From positions 1 to 64,000 of the forward strand of contig NZ_JAVDXN010000005.1 of NCBI RefSeq assembly GCF_031457955.1: 64,000 bases of DNA, given 5' to 3'. Numbering within the stretch: the stretch's first letter is position 1; each line of letters begins with the position of its first letter. The position numbers and the translations under genes were made by a program. Below, piece by piece: positions 8,300-15,921 of the stretch. The notes below the pieces were generated by a model. The model was given only the letters and a program-made list of their open reading frames with translations, did no database searches and was not told the origin of the DNA. This DNA comes from Mixta sp031457955 (lineage in GTDB: Bacteria > Pseudomonadota > Gammaproteobacteria > Enterobacterales > Enterobacteriaceae).

Positions 8300-9532
8300 A
8301 TGACAAGCTCGCTATGCGACCAGATCAATCCGCCGCCGCGCCTGCTGATGGGGCCGGGACCGATTAACGCCGATCCGCGCGTGCTGCGTGCGATGTCGGC
8401 GCAGCTGATTGGTCAGTACGACCCGGCGATGACCCACTATATGAATGAGGTTATGACGCTGTATCGCAGCATTTTCCGCACCGGGAACCGCTGGACGCTG
8501 CTGATTGACGGCACGTCGCGTGCCGGTATCGAGGCGATTCTGCTGTCGACGATCCGTCCCGGCGATAAGGTGCTGGTGCCGGTGTTCGGCCGTTTCGGTT
8601 ATCTGCTGTGTGAAATTGCGCGTCGCTGCCGCGCGGAAGTTCATACCCTTGAAGCGCCGTGGGGCGAGGTCTTTACGCCTGACCAGATCGAAGACGCTAT
8701 CAGGCGCGTGCGGCCACGCCTGCTGCTGACGGTGCAGGGCGATACCTCAACCACCATGCTGCAACCGCTGGCGGAGTTGGGCGAGATATGTCGGCGCTAC
8801 GACGTGCTGTTTTACACCGATGCCACCGCCTCGCTGGGCGGCAATGCGCTGGAAAGCGATGCCTGGGGGCTGGATGCGGTCTCCGCCGGGATGCAAAAAT
8901 GTCTGGGCGGCCCCTCCGGCACCGCGCCGATTACGCTCAGCCCGCGGATGGAAGAGATCATTCGTAAACGTCAACGCGTGGAAGAGGGCATCCGCACCGC
9001 CGAACATCAGGATGGCGAGGATCAGATGATTTGGTCCAACTATTTCGACCTCGGTATGATTATGGATTACTGGGGGCCGGAGCGGCTGAATCATCATACG
9101 GAAGCGACCAGCGCGCTGTTTGGCGCACGTGAATGCGCTCGCTTAATTTTGCAGGAAGGGCTGGATAATGCCATTGCGCGCCACCGGCTGCACGGCGAGG
9201 CGATGTTGGCCGGTATTCAGGCGATGGGCCTGGCCGTTTTCGGCGATATCCAACACAAGATGAATAATGTGTTGGGCGTGGTGATCCCGCCAGGCATCCA
9301 CGGCGAGCAGGTGCGCAAGCTGATGCTGGAGGATTTCGCCATTGAAATCGGCACCTCTTTTGGCCCGCTGAACGGCAAGATCTGGCGTATCGGCACCATG
9401 GGCTATAACGCGCGTAAAGACTGCGTGATGCAGACGCTAAGCGCGCTGGAAGCGGTGTTGAACCATTTGCGCTTCAGCACCGTACAGGGCGCGGCGCTAC
9501 AGGCGGCCTGGGATCGCTACAGCCGTGGATAA
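8300..9532 (+). CDS. pucG: Class V aminotransferase, (S)-ureidoglycine-glyoxylate type
   Basis: This PLP enzyme of the serine-pyruvate/alanine-glyoxylate aminotransferase group (410 aa) resembles PucG/HpxJ, which transfer the amino group of ureidoglycine to glyoxylate. Visible features are the LLMGPGPINADPRVL start typical of the group, FYTDATASLGG (PLP-binding Asp) and the Schiff-base Lys in SAGMQKCLGGPSGTAP. The C-terminal substrate-binding part includes IWRIGTMGYNAR. The call as a ureide enzyme rests on its likeness to PucG and on the adjacent puuE. A general alanine-glyoxylate aminotransferase is the alternative. The gene is preceded by AAGGAAA. Confidence 0.82.
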   Translation: MTSSLCDQINPPPRLLMGPGPINADPRVLRAMSAQLIGQYDPAMTHYMNEVMTLYRSIFRTGNRWTLLIDGTSRAGIEAILLSTIRPGDKVLVPVFGRFGYLLCEIARRCRAEVHTLEAPWGEVFTPDQIEDAIRRVRPRLLLTVQGDTSTTMLQPLAELGEICRRYDVLFYTDATASLGGNALESDAWGLDAVSAGMQKCLGGPSGTAPITLSPRMEEIIRKRQRVEEGIRTAEHQDGEDQMIWSNYFDLGMIMDYWGPERLNHHTEATSALFGARECARLILQEGLDNAIARHRLHGEAMLAGIQAMGLAVFGDIQHKMNNVLGVVIPPGIHGEQVRKLMLEDFAIEIGTSFGPLNGKIWRIGTMGYNARKDCVMQTLSALEAVLNHLRFSTVQGAALQAAWDRYSRG

Positions 9533-9635
9533 ATCCACGGTGAAATTGAAATGCCTGCTGCCTGCCAGCGTTAAATACGCGCTTTCTGTCCAGGCGGCGG
9601 CATCAGCGCGAGCCATCTTGCGGCAATGGCGCGCG

Positions 9636-10796
9636 TTAAATCTCACACAGACGCTCCGCCGCAGCGAGCAAAGTACTTTCCTGCTTGGCAAAGCAGAGGC
9701 GAATCAAGCGATGAGGAAAGGCGTCAGCGCAAAATACCGACAGCGGAATCGCCGCCACGCCAACCTCTTCCGTGAGCCAACGACAGAAACTGACATCATC
9801 CAGATCGGAAATCGCACTGTAATCGGCCAGCAAAAAATAGGTGCCTTCGCAGGGCAGGATCTCAAAACGGCTACGGCTTAACGCCTGAATAAAGGTATCG
9901 CGGCGCGCCCGATAAAACGCGGGCAGCTCGCGATAATGCTCCGGCTCGGCGCGCAGCATATCCGCCAGCGCCAGCTGAGCGGGCGTATTCACGGCAAAGG
10001 TCAGATATTGATGAACCTTGCGGATCTCGGCGCTTAACGGCGCGGGCGCAACGCAGTAGCCCACTTTCCAGCCGGTGATATGGTAGGTTTTGCCAAAAGA
10101 GGAGACGGCAATCGCCCGTTCGCGCAGCTGCGGATGCGCTAAAACGCTGTTGTGCCCCTCGGCGGTAAAGCAGATATGCTCATACACTTCATCGCTCAGC
10201 ACATAAATTTCTTTATCGGCAATCGCCTGCCACAGGGCGGCGAAGTCGCTCTGCTGCCAAACGGTGGCCGACGGGTTATGCGGGGTATTCAGAATCACCA
10301 GTCGGGTACGCGGCGATAGCAGCTGCTGAAACGCCTGCCAGTCAACGCGAAAAGCGGGTGGCTGCAACGTTAAGCGCTTCATTACACCGCCGGACAATGC
10401 GACGGCGGGCGCGTAGCTGTCATAGCTGGGATCAAAGCAGATCACCTCATCGCCCGGTCGCACCAGCGCGGTAATCGCGGCATATAACGCCTCGGTAGCG
10501 CCCGCAGTAACCGTAATCTCACTGTTAGCGTCAGCAGCATAGTCGTAAAGCGTCGTGGTTTTGTCGGCAATCGCTTCACGCAGCGCCGTTACGCCGGTCA
10601 TGGGTGCATACTGGTTAGCACCCTGACTTACGTGATGCGCCAGCCGCTGCTGCAAATAGCGCGGACCATCAAAATCAGGAAACCCCTGTGAAAGGTTAAT
10701 GGCGTTGTGCTGCTGCGCCAGCGCGCTCATCTGGCTAAAAATTGTGGTGCCGAGCGAGGGCAGCTTACTTTCAGGAATCAACGGATTAGAACGCAT
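9636..10796 (-). CDS. ybdL: Methionine (2-oxo-4-methylthiobutanoate) aminotransferase YbdL/MtnE
   Basis: This is a fold type I PLP aminotransferase that converts 2-oxo-4-methylthiobutanoate to methionine, the last step of methionine salvage. The 386-aa length equals E. coli YbdL. Motifs are INLSQGFPDFDGP at the N-terminus, LNTPHNPSATVW, VLSDEVYEHI (PLP Asp) and the Schiff-base Lys in SSFGKTYHITGWKVGY. A RLCFAKQ arginine binds the carboxylate near the end. It is divergent from mtnBCD and shares a MetJ operator with it, so it likely serves the salvage cycle. Confidence 0.93.
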   Translation of the reverse strand: MRSNPLIPESKLPSLGTTIFSQMSALAQQHNAINLSQGFPDFDGPRYLQQRLAHHVSQGANQYAPMTGVTALREAIADKTTTLYDYAADANSEITVTAGATEALYAAITALVRPGDEVICFDPSYDSYAPAVALSGGVMKRLTLQPPAFRVDWQAFQQLLSPRTRLVILNTPHNPSATVWQQSDFAALWQAIADKEIYVLSDEVYEHICFTAEGHNSVLAHPQLRERAIAVSSFGKTYHITGWKVGYCVAPAPLSAEIRKVHQYLTFAVNTPAQLALADMLRAEPEHYRELPAFYRARRDTFIQALSRSRFEILPCEGTYFLLADYSAISDLDDVSFCRWLTEEVGVAAIPLSVFCADAFPHRLIRLCFAKQESTLLAAAERLCEI

Positions 10797-10882
10797 AAAT
10801 AGCTCACCTTCAGGACGGGTAGCGGCCCAATGTTACGGCTGTGTTGAGCCACTATAATCATGATGTTAGTATTTGGCAATCA

Positions 10883-10906
10883 AGACGGGTAGACGTCTAA
10901 ACGCGA
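10883..10906. promoter_or_regulatory. MetJ operator (tandem met boxes) between ybdL and mtnB
   Basis: Three adjacent 8-bp units read AGACGGGT, AGACGTCT and AAACGCGA. The central one is the perfect met-box consensus AGACGTCT. MetJ with S-adenosylmethionine binds such tandem boxes, so both divergent genes are probably repressed when methionine is ample. Confidence 0.85.
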
Positions 10907-10945
10907 GATTTCCTCTGCAACGGCGAAGCCGATAAAAGGAGCGCA

Positions 10946-11560
10946 ATGACAGTAACTCCACAACTGGCGCAGCTGGTGGCGGCCTGCCACTGGATTGGCC
11001 AACAGGGCTGGGCACCGGCGACCGGCGGCAATATGTCGATACGCGCAGGGGAAGGATTCTGCCTGCTTAGCGAGTCCGGCAAGGACAAAGGCAGCCTGAC
11101 CGCCGACGATTTTATCGAGGTGGCGATCGCCAGCGGCCAGGCGCCGTCAGGACGCAAACCCTCCGCTGAAACCGGCCTGCATACGCTGATCTATCGGCTG
11201 TTTCCGCAAGCGGGCGCGGTATTACATACCCACAGCGTAAACAGCACCGTGCTGTCACGTATTGAAAAGGCAGAGGCGCTGCGGCTACAGGGTTATGAAA
11301 TGCAGAAGTCGCTGACCGGCCAGAACAGCCATCTTGATAGCGTCGCGATTGCGCTGTTTGATAACGATCAGGATATCGCCGCGCTGGCGACGCGCATTGA
11401 AAGCTGGGCGCAAATCCATACGCTGCGTTACGGTTTCCTGCTGCGCGGTCATGGCCTGACCTGCTGGGGCAGGGATGTGCAGGAGGCGCGCCGCCATCTG
11501 GAAGGGCTGGAGTTTCTGTTTAACTGTGAAATGCAACGCCGTTTGCTGGAGAGATCATGA
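10946..11560 (+). CDS. mtnB: Methylthioribulose-1-phosphate dehydratase
   Basis: This is a class II aldolase-fold zinc enzyme that dehydrates 5-methylthioribulose-1-phosphate in methionine salvage. Visible motifs are ATGGNMSIRAG (phosphate binding), the HTHSVNST zinc ligands and a later RGHGLTCWG. Length 204 aa is normal. It is the first gene of mtnBCD, 40 bases after the MetJ boxes, and its stop overlaps the start of mtnC by four bases (ATGA). Confidence 0.95.
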   Translation: MTVTPQLAQLVAACHWIGQQGWAPATGGNMSIRAGEGFCLLSESGKDKGSLTADDFIEVAIASGQAPSGRKPSAETGLHTLIYRLFPQAGAVLHTHSVNSTVLSRIEKAEALRLQGYEMQKSLTGQNSHLDSVAIALFDNDQDIAALATRIESWAQIHTLRYGFLLRGHGLTCWGRDVQEARRHLEGLEFLFNCEMQRRLLERS

Positions 11561-12246
11561 TTCGCGCGATTGTTACCGATATTGAAGGCACCACCAGCGA
11601 CATAGGTTTTGTGCATAACGTTCTGTTTCCCTGGGCGCGTCAGCACCTGGCGGATTATCTGCGTAGCCACACGGCAGAACCGGCAGTCGCCGCCGCGCTG
11701 GCGGATCTGCGTCAGGAGATCGCTCAGCCGCAGGCGGACACGGAACAGCTGATCGCCGTGCTCTACGGTTTTATGGATGAGGATCGCAAATCCACCGCGC
11801 TAAAAGCGTTGCAGGGCATGATCTGGCGCAGCGGCTACCTTAACGGTGATTTTACCGGTCATCTCTATCCCGACGTGTTGCCTGCGTTAAAAAGGTGGCA
11901 TCAACAGGGGATTTCCCTGTACGTTTATTCGTCTGGCTCGGTTGCGGCGCAAAAGCTGCTGTTTGGCTACAGCGACCAGGGCGATATTACCGGGCTGTTT
12001 AGCGGTTACTTTGATACCCATGTCGGGGCGAAACGCGAGACCAGCGCCTACCAAAATATTGCCCGCCAGATCGATCTGCCCGCCCGCGAGCTGCTGTTCC
12101 TGTCTGATATTCATCAGGAGCTGGATGCCGCGCAGCAGGCCGGTTGGCACACTTTGCAGTTAATTCGCGGCGAAGCGGATAATGAGAGCGTCCATCGCCA
12201 GGTAAACCGTTTTGATCAGATTACGCTGGAGCCGTTTTCCTTATGA
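11557..12246 (+). CDS. mtnC: Enolase-phosphatase (2,3-diketo-5-methylthiopentyl-1-phosphate)
   Basis: This HAD-superfamily enzyme enolises and then dephosphorylates the diketone intermediate to the acireductone. HAD motif 1 is DIEGTTSDIGF at residue 8 onward, motif 2 is in VYSSGSVAAQKLLFG, and motif 4 is FLSDIHQELDAA. Length 229 aa is typical. Both ends overlap neighbours by four bases (ATGA), showing translational coupling with mtnB and mtnD. Confidence 0.95.
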   Translation: MIRAIVTDIEGTTSDIGFVHNVLFPWARQHLADYLRSHTAEPAVAAALADLRQEIAQPQADTEQLIAVLYGFMDEDRKSTALKALQGMIWRSGYLNGDFTGHLYPDVLPALKRWHQQGISLYVYSSGSVAAQKLLFGYSDQGDITGLFSGYFDTHVGAKRETSAYQNIARQIDLPARELLFLSDIHQELDAAQQAGWHTLQLIRGEADNESVHRQVNRFDQITLEPFSL

Positions 12247-12785
12247 GTGAATTGACCATTTATACCGAAACAGAAACCAGGGTGCCGGTGTGGCACAGCA
12301 CCGATCCCGAGGCGATTCGCGAGCAGCTGAACGCGCGCGGCGTGCGTTTTGAGCGCTGGGAAGCCAACCGTGAACTGGGTGAAAATCCCACCGCGGAAGC
12401 AGTAATTAATGCTTACCAACATGCGATCGATCGGCTGGTGGCGGAGAAAGGCTATCAAAGCTGGGACGTCATCAGCATGCGCGCCGATAATCCGCAGAAA
12501 GAGACGCTGCGCACTAAGTTTCTGGCGGAACATACGCATGGCGAAGACGAAGTCCGCTTTTTTGTTGAGGGCGCGGGGCTGTTTTGCCTGCATCTGGAAG
12601 GGCGGGTTTATCAGGTACTGTGCGAGAAAAATGATTTGATCTCGGTCCCGGCGGGTACGCCGCATTGGTTTGATATGGGATCAAACCCACACTTTACCGC
12701 GATCCGTATTTTTGATAATCAGGAAGGCTGGATCGCCAACTTTACCGGCGATCCGATTGCCGTTACCTATCCGCGCCTGCCGTAA
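12243..12785 (+). CDS. mtnD: Acireductone dioxygenase
   Basis: This cupin metal dioxygenase turns the acireductone and O2 into formate and 2-oxo-4-methylthiobutanoate (Fe form), the substrate of YbdL. The metal ligands are in HTHGEDEVRFFVEG (two His and one Glu) and VPAGTPHWFDMG (His). Length is 180 aa. It is the last gene of mtnBCD. Its last 23 bases overlap the end of the convergent mtnA. Confidence 0.95.
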   Translation: MSELTIYTETETRVPVWHSTDPEAIREQLNARGVRFERWEANRELGENPTAEAVINAYQHAIDRLVAEKGYQSWDVISMRADNPQKETLRTKFLAEHTHGEDEVRFFVEGAGLFCLHLEGRVYQVLCEKNDLISVPAGTPHWFDMGSNPHFTAIRIFDNQEGWIANFTGDPIAVTYPRLP

Positions 12786-13809
12786 CCGCCTGCGGCTGGA
12801 AATAACCGGCCGCAACCTCTTCCGGCGTCACCACGCCGGTATCCAGCACCCAACCGCTGATTAATTTGGCTGGCGTGACGTCAAACGCCGGGTTCCACAC
12901 CTGCGCATTTTCCGGCGCCCACTGTAGCTGACCAAAACTGCCGGATACGCCGGTGACTTCGCTGGCTGCGCGCTGCTCAATAGGAATGGCGCTGCCATCC
13001 GGACAGTGTGGATCGAGCGTGGTATGCGGCGCGGCCACGTAAAAGGGAATCTGGTGATAGCGCGCCAGCACCGCCAGGCTGTAGGTACCGATTTTGTTGG
13101 CAACGTCGCCGTTGGCGGCAATGCGATCGGCACCGACCCAAATCGCATCGACCTGCTTCTGCGCCATCAGCGCCGCCGCCATAGAATCACAGATCAAGCG
13201 ATGAGGGATGCCGAGTTCGGCCAATTCCCAGGCGGTCAGGCGACCGCCCTGCAACAGCGGGCGCGTTTCATCCACCCAGACCTGCGCGATTTTCCCCTGC
13301 TGGAAAGCGAGCGCGATCACGCCGATGGCGGTGCCGACGCCTGCGGTTGCCAGCCCGCCGGTATTGCAATGGGTTAAAATTTGGCTGCCGGGCGTGACCA
13401 GCTCGCTGCCCGCCTGAGCGATGCTGGCGCATAACGCTTTATCTTCTTCCACCAGCCGCAGCGCTTCGGCGCTTAATGCCGCAACATAGTTACCCTCACT
13501 CAGCGCCTGCTTCATTCGATCCAGATTATTCATCAGGTTAACAGCGGTGGGGCGGGCGGCGCGCAACGTTGCCAGCGCCTGGGTCAGCTCACTTTTGCTC
13601 ATGCCGTTTTCCGCCAGCAGCGCCAGCAGCAGACTGGCAGAGAGGCCGATTAATGGCGCGCCGCGCACCCGCAACGCATGGATGTGCCCTACCAGCGCTG
13701 CCACGCTATTGGCGTCCAGCCAGTGCTTTTGTTGCGGCAGAGCTTGCTGATCGAGGATCCACAGCTGGTTATCGCGCACCTGCAGACTGGTGGTATGAAG
13801 AGTTTGCAT
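12763..13809 (-). CDS. mtnA: Methylthioribose-1-phosphate isomerase
   Basis: This enzyme converts methylthioribose-1-phosphate to methylthioribulose-1-phosphate. It belongs to the aIF-2B/MtnA family. Characteristic stretches are RVRGAPLIGLSASLLLAL, the catalytic Cys in LTHCNTGGLATAGVGTA and the catalytic Asp in WVGADRIAANGDVANKIGT. The ATG at 13809 gives the family start MQTLHTTSL and 348 aa; a start five codons upstream is less likely. It is divergent from mtnK and shares a MetJ box with it. Confidence 0.95.
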   Translation of the reverse strand: MQTLHTTSLQVRDNQLWILDQQALPQQKHWLDANSVAALVGHIHALRVRGAPLIGLSASLLLALLAENGMSKSELTQALATLRAARPTAVNLMNNLDRMKQALSEGNYVAALSAEALRLVEEDKALCASIAQAGSELVTPGSQILTHCNTGGLATAGVGTAIGVIALAFQQGKIAQVWVDETRPLLQGGRLTAWELAELGIPHRLICDSMAAALMAQKQVDAIWVGADRIAANGDVANKIGTYSLAVLARYHQIPFYVAAPHTTLDPHCPDGSAIPIEQRAASEVTGVSGSFGQLQWAPENAQVWNPAFDVTPAKLISGWVLDTGVVTPEEVAAGYFQPQAVTAGADR

Positions 13810-13862
13810 AACAGTGAAATCCATGTTGCGTTAATGCGACATATTGTGCCAACATGCGAAAC

Positions 13863-13886
13863 GGAAGTATAGACGTCTGAACGGCT
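13863..13886. promoter_or_regulatory. MetJ operator between mtnA and mtnK
   Basis: A perfect met box AGACGTCT (13871-13878) is flanked in register by weaker 8-bp units GGAAGTAT and GAACGGCT. It lies in the 107-base gap between the divergent mtnA and mtnK, matching the operator at 10883. Confidence 0.82.
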
Positions 13887-13916
13887 TTTACTACAGAATT
13901 GCAGAGGAAACGGATA

Positions 13917-15116
13917 ATGTCGCAATACCGGACGTTCACAGCCGCCGATGCGGTGGAATATGCGCAGCGCTTTGGCGGATTAAGCGATGCTGCTTCGCTG
14001 GTCAGGGCTGAAGAGATCGGGGATGGCAACCTTAACCTGGTGTTTAAAATCTTCGATCATGATGACAACAGCCGCATTGTCGTCAAGCAGGCGCTGCCTT
14101 ACGTACGCTGTGTGGGCGAATCATGGCCGTTAACGCTGGAGCGTGCGCGGCTGGAAGCTGAGACGCTGGTGGAACACTATCGCCACTGCCCGCAGCATAC
14201 GGTAAAAGTGCTGCATTACGACGCCGGACTGGCGGTGATGGTGCTGGAGGATCTCTCCAGCCACCGAATCTGGCGCGGCGAGCTGTTACAGGGGCGTCAC
14301 TATCCGCAGGCGGCGCGTCAGCTGGGCGAATATCTGGCACAAACGCTGTTTCATACTTCTGATTTCCATCTGCATCCCCACGAAAAGAAAGCACGCGTTA
14401 TCCGCTTTACCAACCCTGAAATGTGCGAAATCACGGAAGATCTTTTCTTTACCGATCCCTATGAAGGTCATCCGCGTAACCGTTATCCAGAGCAGCTGGC
14501 GGCTGACGTGGCGGCGTTACGCAGTGATACGCGGTTGCGTAATGAGGTGGCCGGGCTGAAACATCGCTTTTTATCTCATGCTGAAGCGCACCTGCATGGC
14601 GATATTCACAGCGGTTCCGTTTTTGTCGCTGAAGGTAGCCTGAAAGCGATTGATGCCGAATTTGGTTTTTTCGGACCGGTGGGGTTTGATGTGGGGACGG
14701 CGCTGGGCAACTTGCTGCTGAACTATTGCGCGCTGCCGGGTCTGCTGGCGACGCGTGAAGCGGCCGACGGTCGCGAGCAGCGTTTACAGGATGCGCGCAC
14801 GCTGTGGCTGGCCTTTGCCGAACGCTTTCAGGCGCTGGCTACGGAAAAAAGCCGCGACCGCGCGCTGGCCTGGCCGGACTATATCGGCAGCTGGCTAAAG
14901 AAGGTGTTTGCCGACACTATCGGTTACTGCGGCAGCGAGCTGATTCGCCGCACGGTTGGCATGTCGCACGTGGCCGATCTGGAAAATATTAAAGATGAGG
15001 CGATGCGCATTGAAGCTATTCGCCACGCCATCAGCCTGGGGAAAACGTTAATCGTCGCTGCGCCGCATATTGATAATATCGATACGCTAATCGCCCGTAT
15101 TCGGCAGAACGGCTAG
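13917..15116 (+). CDS. mtnK: S-methyl-5-thioribose kinase
   Basis: This is a choline/aminoglycoside kinase-like fold enzyme that phosphorylates methylthioribose using ATP, the entry step of salvage. Motifs are EIGDGNLNLVFKIF (ATP loop), VVKQALPYVR (Lys), VLEDLSSHRIWRGEL, the Brenner-type HLHGDIHSGS catalytic loop and IDAEFGFFGPVGFDVG. The ATG at 13917 (MSQYRTFTA) after AGAGGAAA gives 399 aa, as in Klebsiella MtnK. An upstream start would add six residues. Confidence 0.96.
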   Translation: MSQYRTFTAADAVEYAQRFGGLSDAASLVRAEEIGDGNLNLVFKIFDHDDNSRIVVKQALPYVRCVGESWPLTLERARLEAETLVEHYRHCPQHTVKVLHYDAGLAVMVLEDLSSHRIWRGELLQGRHYPQAARQLGEYLAQTLFHTSDFHLHPHEKKARVIRFTNPEMCEITEDLFFTDPYEGHPRNRYPEQLAADVAALRSDTRLRNEVAGLKHRFLSHAEAHLHGDIHSGSVFVAEGSLKAIDAEFGFFGPVGFDVGTALGNLLLNYCALPGLLATREAADGREQRLQDARTLWLAFAERFQALATEKSRDRALAWPDYIGSWLKKVFADTIGYCGSELIRRTVGMSHVADLENIKDEAMRIEAIRHAISLGKTLIVAAPHIDNIDTLIARIRQNG

Positions 15117-15285
15117 GTAGCGCATTGGTCCTGATAGAAAGTTTTGAGGGCCGAAACCCTTTTTATTGCTGTCTGGTTAACGTGTTGATTTTATAAGGTC
15201 GAATCCAGACGGGCGAAAAAAGGGTTTTTCTATGGGTAACGCTTTAAGCCTTTATCCTGCATATGGTTTACGCTAATCTGCTCCA
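15117..15285 (+). promoter_or_regulatory. Probable CRISPR leader
   Basis: This 169-base stretch sits directly before the first repeat. It is AT-rich with paired blocks GAAACCCTTTTT (15154-15163 region) and AAAAAAGGGTTTTT (about 15218-15230), which is the flavour of type I-F leaders. The array's degenerate terminal repeat at the other end supports the leader being on this side. The first hairpin (AGGG/CCCT plus T-run at 15147-15164) may also end the mtnK transcript. Confidence 0.5.
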
Positions 15286-15493
15286 GTTCACTGCCGTACA
15301 GGCAGCTTAGAAAATAACCGCGCAATCGTCCCACGCGGGCGGGAAGTTCACTGCCGCACAGGCAGCTTAGAAAACCTCAACAACAGTGATGACGATTACG
15401 ACGACGTTCACTGCCGTACAGGCAGCTTAGAAACACTGCGCTAACCGGCAGAGCCGGTAAGCTCCGTTCACTGCCGCACAGGCAGTTTATTAA
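15286..15493 (+). CRISPR. Type I-F CRISPR mini-array, four repeats and three spacers
   Basis: Four 28-bp repeats begin at 15286, 15346, 15406 and 15466. Three spacers of exactly 32 bp lie at 15314-15345, 15374-15405 and 15434-15465. The repeat starts GTTCACTGCC, has the palindromic core CTGCCGTACAGGCAG and ends CTTAGAAA, which is the type I-F repeat of Enterobacterales. Repeats 1 and 3 have T at position 12, repeats 2 and 4 have C. The last repeat is degenerate at its 3' end (GTTTATTAA in place of GCTTAGAAA), marking the leader-distal end. No cas gene is present in the window, so this is an orphan or secondary array. Confidence 0.95.
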
Positions 15494-15569
15494 GTAATGC
15501 TTTCATGTGGTCACTCTCAGCGGGCATAACGAACTGATTGAAAAACAGCCCGCTTCGCCGCATACTTCT

Positions 15570-15590
15570 TGTACGGAAAGGCACCGTACA
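15570..15590. promoter_or_regulatory. Inverted repeat, likely toxin-antitoxin autoregulatory operator
   Basis: TGTACGG and CCGTACA form perfect 7-bp arms with a 7-base spacer. It lies 55 bases upstream of the antitoxin ATG, and a TATATT-like -10 follows at about 15596. Antitoxins of this type usually bind such a palindrome with the toxin. The role is inferred. Confidence 0.55.
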
Positions 15591-15645
15591 TTTGGATATA
15601 TTGAAACTGCACAGCAGCGCATCCGCCAGTCGGACATGGAGAAAT

Positions 15646-15918
15646 ATGGCAAACACTTTAAAGAAACAGCGTATTGATCTACGTTTATCGCCGGAAGATA
15701 AAAGTCTTATCGAAAATGCGGCATCCATCAGCAATTTAACGATCTCGCAGTTTATGCTTGCGAGCGCTTCAGCACGAGCGGCAGAAGTGATCGAACAGCA
15801 CCAGCGTATTGTATTGAACGAGGCGTCATGGAAACGAGTAACGGAAGCCATCAGTAACTCACCTGAACCCAATGAAAAACTAAAACAAGCGGCCCGGAGT
15901 TTACAAAATATGGAGTAG
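15646..15918 (+). CDS. DUF1778 (ribbon-helix-helix) antitoxin
   Basis: This 90-aa protein matches the DUF1778 antitoxins of TacA/AtaR type. It has an N-terminal ribbon-helix-helix (KQRIDLRLSPEDKSLIENAA, then ISQFMLASASARAAEVIEQH). The C-terminal toxin-neutralising tail carries the family's LNEASWKRVTEAI stretch. These proteins bind DNA to repress the operon and mask the acetyltransferase. The ATG at 15646 with GGAG seven bases upstream is chosen. The frame is open for 36 codons upstream, but that part is not family-like. The toxin gene begins four bases after the stop. Confidence 0.92.
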   Translation: MANTLKKQRIDLRLSPEDKSLIENAASISNLTISQFMLASASARAAEVIEQHQRIVLNEASWKRVTEAISNSPEPNEKLKQAARSLQNME

Positions 15919-15921
15919 GTT

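Noticed and set aside
15226..15285. Possible decayed extra CRISPR repeat before the first repeat
   Set aside because: The 28 bases at the expected position show no likeness to the repeat, so this stretch was kept as leader.
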